DNA of 64,000 nucleotides from Lepidurus packardi. Taxonomy: Eukaryota; Arthropoda; Branchiopoda; Notostraca; Triopsidae. Shown one piece after another: positions 35,401 through 46,180 of this stretch. Numbering within the stretch: position 1 is the first letter of the stretch; each line of letters begins with the position of its first letter. Where the stretch lies: positions 7,073,001 through 7,137,000 of the forward strand of contig JAKZAN010000006.1 in NCBI GenBank assembly GCA_023053545.1, written 5' to 3'. Made by a program: the position numbers and the translations under genes. The notes under the pieces are model-generated. The model was given only the letters and a program-made list of their open reading frames with translations, made no database searches and had not been told where the DNA came from.

Positions 35401-38400
35401 TCACCGGGGCTCTCAGCACCTCACAAAAGACGACTAGCGATCGCCCCTTTTATTTGCGCCTCGAAACGAACTGTCATATTTGCCCAAAGGTGCTTAGAAA
35501 CCCATTATGTGAGCCGCTTCTAGTTCCTCCGAAGTGTGAGATCTGTTTTCAAAAGGCCTTCTTGAGTATGAAAAAAGGGACATAAATAGTGCAGAGCTGT
35601 CGAGGACCACTCTTGGTCGCTTACAAATGTTGAGTTGAGCCATTTCGCATGCATACGTGAAAAGCCATCCGTTTGATTTATGACTGCTCTTATTTGGTCA
35701 CCTTAACTCTTGGCCCAGCTGGGGCTTGTAAGGTACTGACGTCAGCACTGGCAGGTGAAAAAAAGGAATCTTCCTGACTTTGATCTCAGTCGAGCAAGTT
35801 AAAAGAGCAACGAGAAAGAGAGCGAGAATAAATACACGAAAAGAAATGAAACGCATCAGTTTGGGATAAAGTAAAGACATGCCTGACATGGCACTTGCTT
35901 CTTTGTAGATTTTGGCCACCTTTGGGCAGGTTGATTGTTGAATGGAAAGAATGGCTAATTATATCATCTCCCGGCATGCTTGGGTGGAGTCGGCAAGACG
36001 GTAGAAGGGTCAGAAACCGTGCTCATAAGGCATTGAATCCACACCTCAGCTTTAGCCGCAGCAAGATACCTATCCCGCGATGTTTTAAGATAGCTTGATC
36101 TATCTTCATCAGATAAGTGACGGCAGGGTGGAGTGCACCGCAATCCCCCAAGAGTTACTCCATTTTCTAGATGAGCTTGTCATAAATCGGAATAACTGCG
36201 CTTTGTGTTGCCAATTCTCGAGTCTGATTGTAGGACACCCCGTCCATCTTTTAGCAAATTGTTCGATACGCTCGATAGATCATAAACCATAAAGGAATGA
36301 CGAAGTTCTCGCAGCCAGTTTCAAATTCGACTCGCCGGCGTCCATCATGGCTTTTTTTTCTTTTTATTATTGTACAATGATTGAAACAACCCGAGTAGAA
36401 CCCGGTAGGACGTCTGCTCAATGGCAGTGAAATGGAAGCTCATCAGTTGGGGGTAAGGGAGCTTGTCGGCAGCCAAAGAGTCGACGGATAAGACCACTGT
36501 AAAATGTTGGCGATGGCTTTTAGGATTCCGTTTACTTATTTGCTTGTTGTCTGATTCAAGCTCAACACATCAACTTTATGAAGCTTGTCAAGCTGCCTGG
36601 CATGGCATGGCGCGCGGCAATCCCGTTGCTTACCTTGTAGGCTTCAGCGCCGAACGTAAACAGAATAGGGAAACAGAATATCAGCGCAGTGATATACTGG
36701 CGTACGGCGATACCCGTTTAAGGAGTTATGGATTTCATGGACCGACGATAAGCTCTTGAGCCATTGTCCAGCAAAAAAATAGCTGCTGCTTCTGATGCTG
36801 TGACCTGCATAAAGTTCGTGTGGAACAGAACAGAAGACAGGAATCAAACAAGCTATCATAAGGGAATCGTAACTTGCTGCATCGCAATAGAAAACCCGAA
36901 CTTTGGCCAGATATGGTATTGTTTCGCTTTCGGATGTTCTCTGTTTTAAAACTTGGGTGCATGTAAGCCATTCCGAGTCGCTTTGACTTGTGTCTGCTTC
37001 AGGCAAGCAGTATGTGGGCTGACGTGCGCTATCCTCGTATTCTATTCCTCTAGCAACTCTATTTGAATGCGTAAGATGGTGCATTTTGAAAGCAATGGCT
37101 CTGGCAGTTAAGGATTGAACTGCGATGACTTGAGTTATGTGGCTGAATTACCTGTGTAATCTGGTGAAATCTGCTTTGCCAGGGATGGTGGTCTATTTCA
37201 TCCACATCCTCGCCTGAATTTGTTGGTCATCTCTGATGCGCGAATAAAAAAGAGAAACTTTGGAAAATACTGGACTCCTTTTTGCCTATTCTGTATAGTA
37301 GATGCTAAATGCAAAGCATCAGAGGGGCCCCCTTTAGGGGGTCCTTGCAGGGCGTCGCCTGCTTACTAGCCACCTGATTCGATTATGTTGAAGGTCCTGT
37401 TGTGATGGGGAAATGTGAAAAAAAATTGACAGGACAGGATGGCAGGAAAAGGGGGTGTGTTATACGGGATTCTAGATCGCTGTCCATTAATTTCCTCACT
37501 GGATCAGGTTGGCCAAACGACGTGTTTACGAAGTTTGGAGTCAATTAATTTTATACCAAATTGAGTCGCGTTGTTTGAAGGAGGAACAATGACGCAAGGA
37601 AACAAGCAGCGGGTGGACAGCTAGCATAGAATAGGCGTCTACTGTAGCTTGAATGAACGTAGTTATGGTAGTCCGTTCGTGAAGCTTTTCACGAGCTTGA
37701 ATAGGATCGAAATTTGATGGCTGTATTACGACACGCTCGCTGTGTTATAACAGACCAATATGCTAATGCGAGGACCGAGAGGAGTTTTTATTGGGTCTTA
37801 TAAAATATGCATGCTATTGGACTTTTCCGTGCTGGTTGCTTCCAACAGAAACAGCTAGAAATGTTGATAATGCAGCGAATACATGGGGATAAACCATCCG
37901 AGATAAAAGTAGTGCGTGAAGGTATTGTGGAAATGTAGCTGTCTCTGTTTTTTTTTTATTATTATTTTTATTTTACACTCTTTATTTTCCTCTTTTGACA
38001 TGCAATAAGTCGTGATAAGTCTCTGTGGAATTATGTTTGGCGCCGCCGCTTATTACTTTTGTCTGTTTTCTTTTTTTACAGCGTCCCCACGTTCAAGAAC
38101 TTGGCCGAAGAAGCACTCATTAAATTAGCCGACGTGCTTGAAGAGGTAACCTTAAATAAAAAAAAATAAAATTCATTAAAATGTTTGGGTAACTCTATAT
38201 TTGTCCCGCAGACCTTTTACAGCCTAGGCGATTATATTATCCGTCAGGGTGCTCGTGGTGATACCTTCTTCATTATCAGCAAAGGAAAGGTGAGTACGAA
38301 GTGATTAGGCAAAAATCTTAGCTGTCATTCTAGGCATGGAGATATGAACCTATCAGCCGGTTCAATGCTTCTGCTTACGTAAATCCCTTGTAACGCCGGC

Positions 38401-40907
38401 ACATCTTGTCTTGTTCTTTTACACACTAAAACCGCCATTCGTGTTCGTGTTTAGATGATCCTCTTGGGCTATAATGTACAGAGCTTTTGGGTGTTGGGTT
38501 TGGTTGTATTTCATACGTTGATAATTGCTGGTCATGCCTTCGTGATTAATATTAGGACAATTCTCAATCATCTATCATAAGCTTGAACTGGTTCCTCCGC
38601 TGTGCTGAGAGCTTGTAGGCGTAAAGGACACGTAGTTTGTGTGCGCAGCGCTTGCTGAGCCTTTTTTGAAGGCCCCACATGCAGTTGAAGGCAACATGGG
38701 CACTGATTGCATGACCACCCATTGCTGACCACCTCTTACTCTCATTGCAGTTTTGCATTGGCATACACCTGTGGCGGGGGTTGCCGCACCGCCCCGTTTT
38801 ATGCTCCTTGCACGCACGCATGCATTCATAAGCAAACCCAAAACCCCATGATATCGGAATCAAACCATAACGAGCTTCTCTTTAAAATCCTTAGCGTACT
38901 GTTTTGAAAACTAAGAGCAATTCTATAAGCTTCCTTTCGCTACTTTTGTTTTCATTTTATGACTTGCTTTTTGCTCACTAGTTATGACGAGCGCTGCAAG
39001 TTTTTTTTTTTTTTTTTAAGACACCACTTTTTAAAGAAGTAGGCTTTGAATGGGACATGGAGTGGGCATGGTAATGGGACAGGATAATGAAGCATTGCCG
39101 GTTGTATAATGAGTGGACGCAATAGACAGCAAAAAAAGAGTTTCGCCTTTACGGAGGCGGATTAGATGTATAGGCTTTGTTTCGGGGTTGCAAAAGCGTT
39201 TTCCGTACATGGCTTTATGTTAGTGCTAAAGTTGCTATGTTCATTTATACGTTTCAGCTGTGTGTTTTAACTAATCGGAGTTGCTTATCTAGGTCAAAGT
39301 AACAATTAAGGACCCCTCCATGAACCAAGAGAAATACATACGCACATTGCAGCGAGGGGATTTCTTTGGCGAAAAAGCTCTGCAAGGGTACATATGAAAC
39401 TTTGAAGATTTATTGCAAGGATTTTGGTTTCTTACTAGAACATTTTCCTTTTTCCAGGGAAGACATACGTACAGCCAACATTATTGCAGATGATCCTGAG
39501 GGTGTTTCTTGCTTGGTTATTGACCGCGATTCTTTTAACCAACTCATTTCCAGTTTGGATGAGATTCGCACCAAATACGTGGACGAAAGTAGCACACGAC
39601 GCACGTAAGAACACTTAATTGGCAGGAAGTGGAAGGCGAAAGAAAGGGAGACTTAAAACTTATTTGTTTAGGATCCGAGAAGAGTACGCCCACGTTAAAT
39701 TGAGCGATTTGAGAGTCATCGCCACTTTGGGCGTAGGAGGCTTCGGCCGGGTTGAGCTCGTGCACATAGGCAGCGATACGGCGCGATCTTTTGCTCTCAA
39801 GAAAATGAAGAAAGCACAGGTAGGTGCCGCGCGAACTGGTTTATGTTCAACTCAAGCTTGGAAAACTTCAAACGCAAGCTTTACGATCTATCTAGATTGT
39901 GGAAACGCGCCAGCAGCAACATATTATGTCCGAGAAGGAAATTATGGAAGAAGCCAACTGCGAATTCATCGTCAAGTTATATGCGACGTATAAAGATCGG
40001 AAGTATCTCTACATGTTGATGGAATCCTGTCTGGGGGGAGAACTTTGGACCATTTTACGCGACCGAGGCTACTTCGATGATGCAACCACCCGCTTTTATA
40101 CAGCCTGTGTAGTGGAAGCTTTTGACTACTTACATTCAAGAGGCATCATCTACCGGGATCTCAAACCCGAGAATTTACTATTGGACACGCACGGCTATGT
40201 CAAACTGGTCGACTTTGGCTTTGCCAAAAAACTGACGGTGGGAAGAAAGACTTGGACTTTCTGCGGAACACCCGAATACGTGGCGCCCGAAGTCATTCTT
40301 AACAAAGGCCACGACATAAGCGCGGATTATTGGAGCTTAGGAGTCTTGATGTTTGAGTTGTTGACTGGTAACGTTCTGTTCAGACGGTCCAAAAAATGGA
40401 CAATTTTTTATTTATATTTTCTTTTTTTAGGAACCCCACCGTTTACTGGGGTTGATCCCATGAAGACTTATAATATCATCCTCAAAGGCATTGACGCCAT
40501 CGAATTTCCTCGCAATATTACGAGAAACGCTACTGCTCTCATCAAGAAACTGTGCAGGTACATTGTTTGAAATGACTTTAAAAGTAGAGATTTATTAAAA
40601 AAATTTTTTTAGGGATAATCCTGCTGAACGTCTGGGCTACCAAAAAGGTGGCATTCGTGATATTCAGAAGCACAAGTAATGCTTTCTCCTTCTTTTGGGA
40701 CGTTTTTGTCATATTTCTCATGTGTTTTCGTTTTGTTTTAGATGGTTTGATGGATTTAACTGGGAAGGGTTGCGTACACGTACTTTGTCTCCACCTCTTA
40801 TTCCCCAAGTGCGTTGCCCCACGGATGCTTCCAACTTTGACGAATACCCTCCTGACATGGATCCTTTGCCTCCCGATGATCTTTCAGGCTGGGATGTTGA
40901 TTTCTGA
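11158..40907 (+). CDS. PRKG1: cGMP-dependent protein kinase I (foraging/PRKG1 type)
   Basis: The upstream first exon (11158-11462) joins twelve common exons: 26352-26518, 32077-32190, 32908-33013, 38082-38145, 38212-38289, 39293-39387, 39458-39604, 39672-39819, 39896-40367, 40431-40557, 40613-40675 and 40742-40907. The result is 683 residues, in frame throughout. Domains in order: coiled coil and autoinhibitory segment (1-100), cyclic-nucleotide pocket A (exons 2-4, FGELAILYN then RTATI), pocket B (exons 5-8, [10 protein letters not shown] then RTAN), AGC kinase from about residue 369. Key residues are all present: glycine loop GVGGFGRV (379-386), Lys402, RDLKPEN with Asp496, DFG with Asp514, activation-loop Thr529 in TFCGTPEY, and the C-terminal hydrophobic end SGWDVDF. 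The enzyme phosphorylates Ser/Thr when cGMP rises. Introns 1, 2 and 4 are 5-15 kb while the kinase introns are about 55-80 bp, a pattern that suits regulation in the 5' half. Confidence 0.96.
15564..15908. repeat. Foldback-type element with inverted ends, a perfect hairpin and CCTAA repeats
   Basis: The block near 15602-15631 (cggag, AT stretch, then ACACTAGTGTGT) recurs in reverse complement near 15879-15906. A second pair (CGTTCTCCGGA near 15564-15574 and TCCGGAGAACG near 15854-15864) is also inverted. Inside lies a perfect 11-bp stem with a TTTC loop (15694-15704 with 15709-15719), followed by the CCTAA tract. The layout suggests a small non-autonomous foldback or MITE-like element of about 300-350 bp. 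Arms are imperfect and no target duplication is obvious. Confidence 0.5.
15723..15795 (-). repeat. Interstitial telomere-like (CCTAA)n / (TTAGG)n tract
   Basis: About 70 bp are made of CCTAA and close variants (cctaag, cctac, cctct, cctat). TTAGG is the ancestral arthropod telomere unit. Degeneration implies an old interstitial tract rather than an active telomere. It sits directly after the perfect hairpin at 15694-15719. Confidence 0.75.
17971..18204 (+). CDS. Coding-like ORF inside PKG intron 1, possible terminal exon
   Basis: An open frame from an AG at 17970-17971 to the TAG at 18202-18204 has a more even base composition than its neighbours. Its sequence looks protein-like (residues such as [20 protein letters not shown], then a Ser/Thr-rich end). 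The possible acceptor has a weak pyrimidine tract and no matching upstream exon was found. I do not recognise a family. It could be a last exon of an unseen transcript, a retrocopy fragment or chance. Confidence 0.2.
22800..23555. repeat. Two direct copies of a ~270-bp repeat around an AT-rich spacer
   Basis: Copy 1 (about 22800-23070) and copy 2 (about 23280-23555) share long stretches with few changes, for example ttaacactttctggaattta (22831 and 23313) and ttctcggaattcaaaatccg. The offset is 482 bp in the first half. Between them, 23105-23275 is a run of imperfect gaaatttcgaaagg/ttcgaaaa units. The pattern could be LTR-like ends of a collapsed element or a local segmental duplication. No coding remains lie between. 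Confidence 0.8.
24448..24851 (+). CDS. PRKG1: PKG alternative first exon B (coiled coil, KRQAISAEP inhibitor)
   Basis: The second first exon has its own ATG at 24448. It encodes a longer coiled coil ([20 protein letters not shown] and on, ending [12 protein letters not shown]), then a Ser/Thr linker and the motif [10 protein letters not shown]. The order and motif match mammalian PKG I-beta. It ends in phase 2 (ACC CA then gtaag), the same phase as exon A, so either can splice to 26352. With exon B the protein would be 716 residues. The start is preceded by ataagcgaccagaATG. A separate promoter must lie upstream, within intron 1 of the longer transcript; I see no strong TATA box. Confidence 0.9.
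24885..25175. repeat. Degenerate AT-rich direct repeats in the intron after exon B
   Basis: Three imperfect copies share aaataggaaaatccaataat followed by a G-rich step, aaaagtatgga and gaatttaatagaattt. They start about 24890, 24950 and 25090. Copies differ in length and contain indels. This may be a decayed mobile repeat or a local amplification. Confidence 0.55.
25612..25627 (+). repeat. G homopolymer of 16
   Basis: Sixteen G residues in a row are unusual in this AT-rich intron. Such a tract can form G-quadruplex structures and is prone to length change and sequencing error. It lies about 725 bp before PKG exon 2. Confidence 0.9.
29305..29597. repeat. 21-bp minisatellite with inverted units around a CCTAACCTAACC core
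   Basis: From 29379 about ten units of 21 bp follow each other (type unit cttaagtcgggctttgtagtc, with variants). Just left of them, 29305-29345 holds the reverse complement of about two units (ggactac...cgacttaaggactaca). Between the two orientations lie two CCTAA units at 29346-29357. The array therefore folds back on itself around a telomere-like core. It lies in the PKG intron between 26519 and 32076. Confidence 0.8.
30230..30295. repeat. Short gcatacata-type tandem repeat
   Basis: About 65 bp are built of imperfect gcatacata/gcatacga units. This is a simple minisatellite in a PKG intron with no further signal. Confidence 0.6.
31196..31837 (+). CDS. Intronless 213-residue Ser-rich protein nested in a PKG intron, function unknown
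   Basis: A single open frame from ATG 31196 to TAA 31837 lies in the 5.6-kb PKG intron between 26519 and 32076, on the same strand. Its composition is coding-like and GC-richer than the flanks, and a clean AATAAA follows 75 bp after the stop (31912-31917). The protein is basic at the N-terminus ([20 protein letters not shown]). It then has a long Ser-rich, probably disordered stretch with an acidic patch ([10 protein letters not shown]), a more ordered block ([15 protein letters not shown]), an acidic SEDED patch and a C-terminal block rich in Trp and Asp ([18 protein letters not shown]). No domain is recognised. An acceptor-like tttgatcttacag at 31128-31140 hints at an upstream non-coding exon. 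It could be a retrogene, an orphan gene or an alternative terminal exon. Confidence 0.6.
   Translation: MAAFRRAWLKKEQPQKRRLKPSYGDSDIPEHRSGIWDRSFSAVSSYSSRSTSASATRTFGSMSNAFDSSSEDELVPPTKPYRVSSSKVSKPKKTTQSSMTDSFDKSSFQGRARCLRKLGVIPTVCHDMDRVLHDRSEDEDVLSAPLFPNTPSLSIPRPKLIQSDGKIDVGCAESSVTSIVRQRRCWTPSNVDAWLDLYMFHDDQTNSGTTHSN
31912..31917 (+). terminator. Poly(A) signal AATAAA of the nested ORF
   Basis: AATAAA lies 75 bp after the stop of the nested frame and is followed by an A run. If used, it would also truncate PKG pre-mRNA inside this intron, so its use must be limited or regulated. Confidence 0.5.
33014..38081 (+). other. PKG intron 4, 5 kb, nothing further recognised
   Basis: Several open frames occur, the longest of 175 codons at 33325-33852, but they contain hydrophobic low-complexity runs and no domains. 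A stretch near 34450-34690 is GC-richer but gives no recognisable product. Confidence 0.4.
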
Positions 40908-41729
40908 GAGCAAATTTATTAACTGCCCTGAATATAAGAGGCTTCTTGTGTTAGCATCACTCCCCCTTTTTCTTTCTTTCAGACTACTATTCCCCAAAAG
41001 GTGACTTCGGCAAGTTCGCCTTCCAAAACCCTAGCCAGCATTTATAGCATTCGCGTATGAAGTCCTTGTATAGGCAATAATGTTCTGTGCCTTCTGTAAG
41101 TAACAAACTGGGGTCTGACTGACAATTTTTTAGGGGCAGAAAAAAAGGGTTTGGCCTTTGTCGCTTGTTCCACATTTGACTTTATAATCTGTGCCTTGCT
41201 TTGGTTAAAACCTATGGATTTCATGTTAGTTTTCGCCTTGTTGGACAATAGTGATGTAAAACGAGTGTTGTGCGTGGAAACCAGTGAAGCCTTTTATATT
41301 GGCATTCTTTTGATTGTTATTTACTATTAATGCTGCCTGAAAAAACTATCTGGTGCCTTTTTGCAAAGAGAAAAAAAACATATGGAGTTGTTGCGACTAG
41401 ATTATGACATCTTATTAAGCTAGCTGGGCACGTGTACTATTGGCGAGGTGTTGAATTTTCCCGTGTATGCAATGGTTAATGCTGCCTAATCGTAACCTCC
41501 TTTCAAGTTTGGTCCATGCTAGTGCCGCAAATGCACAAACGTGTTCGGATTTCACAGAAAGAAGCTATCAATGCCTTCTTATCCCTGATTTCCAAACAAG
41601 GAATCAACCACTGTTTCTGTCAGAGGTTTATTTACAATACATGAATTCAATGCTGATCAAAGCGCCCCTTTTGTGAATATCGTTCAGTCCCTGGTTACAG
41701 AAAAAAAAAATAACAGATGGTTTAAACCA

Positions 41730-41735
41730 AATAAA
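41730..41735 (+). terminator. Candidate PKG poly(A) signal
   Basis: AATAAA lies 823 bp after the PKG stop and about 55 bp before the 3' end of the convergent LSM7 coding region, where a shared end of two convergent genes would be expected. Confidence 0.45.
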
Positions 41736-41790
41736 AATCTTTTACAAGAACATGAACATGTATTTCATAGCCAAATTTTGGGGATTATAG

Positions 41791-42251
41791 CTAGCCATCC
41801 TGCTGAAGGAAAGGATTAGGGATATTTTCCATCCCGTCTGAGGGACATATGAGAACAACAGCTGTGCCTCTGCATACAACCAAGCCTAGGGATCTATTCT
41901 CATCGGTTAACTTATAAGGATCATCAGTATCTACAGAGAAAAGTACGTCTAAGTAAACTCAGATTCGTACTTTAATGAATAATGTGAAAGACCTCTTTGA
42001 TGTTCAACAGTACTGTCAAGCACCAGATTAAGCAGTGGATCGTAACCCTTCAAAACTCCAGTAACCTCTCGGCCTCCACTAAATTTGACACGGATGGTCT
42101 TGTCCTGGTACCGCGAAAGATCCAAGATGCTTTCCTTTTTCCGCTTCTCTTTTAAATCGGCATCCTTTGGACCCTGTTAAATTAAAAATAATAAATTCTT
42201 ATGATAAGCTAACTATATGTTTCTTACCGGTTTCGTATTCAAAGAAGCCAT
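41791..42251 (-). CDS. LSM7: LSm7, subunit of U6 snRNP and mRNA-decay LSm rings
   Basis: Three exons (42228-42251, 41993-42173, 41791-41930) give 114 residues, close to the usual size (about 103). The protein reads as LSm7 throughout: basic start (EKRKKESILDLSRYQDKTIR), Sm1 motif (VKFSGGREVTGVLKGYDPLL, NLVLD) and Sm2 motif (LGLVVCRGTAVVLICP), then the end IPNPFLQQDG. LSm7 is a core member of the LSm2-8 ring, which binds the U6 snRNA 3' end in the nucleus, and of the LSm1-7 ring, which promotes decapping in the cytoplasm. The gene is divergent to RNLS with 154 bp between start codons and convergent with PKG. No feature is out of order; the N-terminal extension (ASLNTKPGPKDADL) is a little longer than in vertebrates. 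Confidence 0.95.
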
Positions 42252-42405
42252 TTCCAAGCAAATATGCAATACACGAGCGCTTAAAAACTCAAAAATGCGC
42301 CCGGTCTTATAAACACAAAAGCAGGAATAGGAGGAGTTTCTAGCCGTGAGTGTTCAGCGCTCGAGCGGCAAAATCAAGCGACTTATGTTTGCGTGAAAAG
42401 TGAAA
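42252..42405. promoter_or_regulatory. Divergent promoter region of LSM7 and RNLS
   Basis: Only 154 bp separate the two start codons, so both promoters and both 5' untranslated regions must share it. No TATA box stands out; an ataaacac stretch and a GC-richer core (about 42345-42370) are present. A bidirectional promoter is inferred from spacing. Confidence 0.6.
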
Positions 42406-44178
<1,773 letters not shown>

Positions 44179-44351
44179 AATTTAACTAATATCATGGAAT
44201 GGCTTGGCTGCAGTAAGACGAGCGTGTTTGGCGACATTGTCGCGAAAAATATATTAGTTATGTGTATTGTACAGTTTGGAAACATCCAAACAAAAATGAA
44301 ATAACTGTATCCTGGCGGAGCCCGGGTCAGTTCTTGCAAAGGTTGGTACTT

Positions 44352-45413
44352 TTACTCGCCAGTCATCATCTCCATGAATTCTGTAGGATTTAATAAGAGA
44401 ATCAAGTTAAGCCACTTTACCAAGAGTACATTAATGGTTTTGCTATACCATCGAAATCCACAGTGCCGGAACCGTCAGTATCTGTTGAAATTTAAAAAAA
44501 AAAGAATTTCCAAACACATGAAAATTACATGAAAACAAACATTACATGAAAATTGCACTAGAACTAACCGATTTCAGCAATAATTCCAATTAAGTCATCC
44601 TGAGTAAGCTTGTCGTCCAAAGCAGCCAGAATTTCTTGCAAAGTAGTGGTGGTGATGTAACCGTTGCCTTCCCTGTCGTATAAGCGGAAAGCTTCCTTCA
44701 GCTCATTTTGCATGGCTTCAGCATCGTCGTCCTCGAGGAAGTGGAGAGCGATGGCAGCGAAGGACTCGAATTGAATTTTGCCCGTTTCTGCGTAGAAAAA
44801 AAGGAATATTAAGGACTGTGTCTACGCGGTTTTTTTCTGGTAATATAGTACTGTCGGGGTCGTGCTCATCAATAAGGGCTAACAGTTCCATGTCGTCGAA
44901 TTGTTGACCTACGGTGTTGAAAATCACTCCAATCCTGTTGGTTTCGATGCTGCCGGTCTTGCCTTGGTCAAACATGCCAAAGGCCTTGCGCAACACTAAT
45001 AGCAAAATAATAATAAATTAGGTTCAAATTGGCAGTAGCTATAACTGAAGATTGCTTACTTGCCATCTTTTCATCATCATCCTGGAAGCGGCGAGAAGCA
45101 GGTTCAGAGACGCATAGAACAAATAATTTTTCTCAGTATCTCGAGTTGTTGAAAAAAATAGTTGAACAACCGCTAACCGGAAATTTCACTAGTAGTAGTA
45201 GACTACTTGTGTCTAAAATTAGCCAGATTTGAGAGAGGGTTAATAAGCCGAGCATTCCAACCAAATTGGTAACTGAAAGTTTTAAGCTTTTGCATAAGTT
45301 GGGATAGACACTGAGACGTGTACAACGTACCGTAAGCACGTACTATAAGCACTAGGAAGTTTTCTACTGCAAACTGATGATACGGATAAACAAATAGAAA
45401 AGGTTTTTACCAT
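44352..45413 (-). CDS. TpnC: Troponin C, arthropod type
   Basis: Six exons (45411-45413, 45060-45081, 44852-44995, 44569-44787, 44449-44481, 44352-44380) give 149 residues. The first exon contains only the ATG, an arrangement also known in calmodulin-family genes. The protein has four EF-hands. Hand I ([10 protein letters not shown]) is degenerate. Hand II ([12 protein letters not shown]) ends in Ser where Ca2+-binding loops usually have Glu. Hand III ([12 protein letters not shown]) lacks the acidic end residue. Hand IV ([12 protein letters not shown]) is fully canonical. The start MDDDEKMAMLRKAF and the signature GSIETNRIG are typical of arthropod muscle troponin C. The protein triggers contraction by binding Ca2+ on the thin filament. 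A calmodulin-like protein is the alternative but fits less well. Confidence 0.93.
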
Positions 45414-46180
45414 GATGTTGACTTGATTGTTGAAGCCGAGTAAGGTTCACAAGAGCAACAAAGAGTGCTAGCACCGAATTTTCGGGACACTAAGGACAAT
45501 GCAGGAGGTCTCCGGGTATTTACGTAGCCTGCTGGATGTTAACATGTTCACATGATTGGCATGGATAGTTGGAAGCAAGCCATGCAGGTGCCATGCTTCT
45601 AGCCAATCCTGGTCTTATTCTAAGGCATATAGTGGTTTACAAACCAAGCTGCTTGTTTGCTCCAGAAAGACTGCTGCTGCTCCAGATTTCAGACGTTTTT
45701 CTACCTCCCTACGTCGTTAAGGACACCGCCTGTATACGTATGCGGGAAAAAGAAACGAGCATCCAAAATACACTCGTCACTTTTTTTCGGGACTGGGAAC
45801 CGAAACTTTGAAAACAGTGACAAAGTGACGTCACAAATGGAAAACCAGGAACACATACACACCGTAATAAATGCCCTTTTTTTTGCTTCCAAGTTTGTGT
45901 CTTACGACATGTGGCTTAAATCTTTAAGTTTGTCACAGATATGTTTCGTAGCTTTTATATGATACGGTACGAAGAGTTGCGACGTCTTCATTAGACTTGT
46001 TTAGGATGACTTGCTTGGCTTCGAAATAGAATAATTGTTTTTCTGCGTTGTTTACGTTTCGTCGTCAACAAGAATTTCATGTAATTTATCTACAACAGTG
46101 ACAAATAGTAAAACTGAAGGAAATGCCCAGGTACACAGGTGGAATTAGATAGTTCTGGCTTGAGCAAAGGCACGCAACTT
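45414..46180. other. Intergenic region between troponin C and the Kelch gene
   Basis: It holds the troponin C promoter and 5' untranslated region, and the 3' region of the Kelch gene. Open frames at 45569-45962 lack domains. No strong core promoter motif is seen. Confidence 0.4.
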
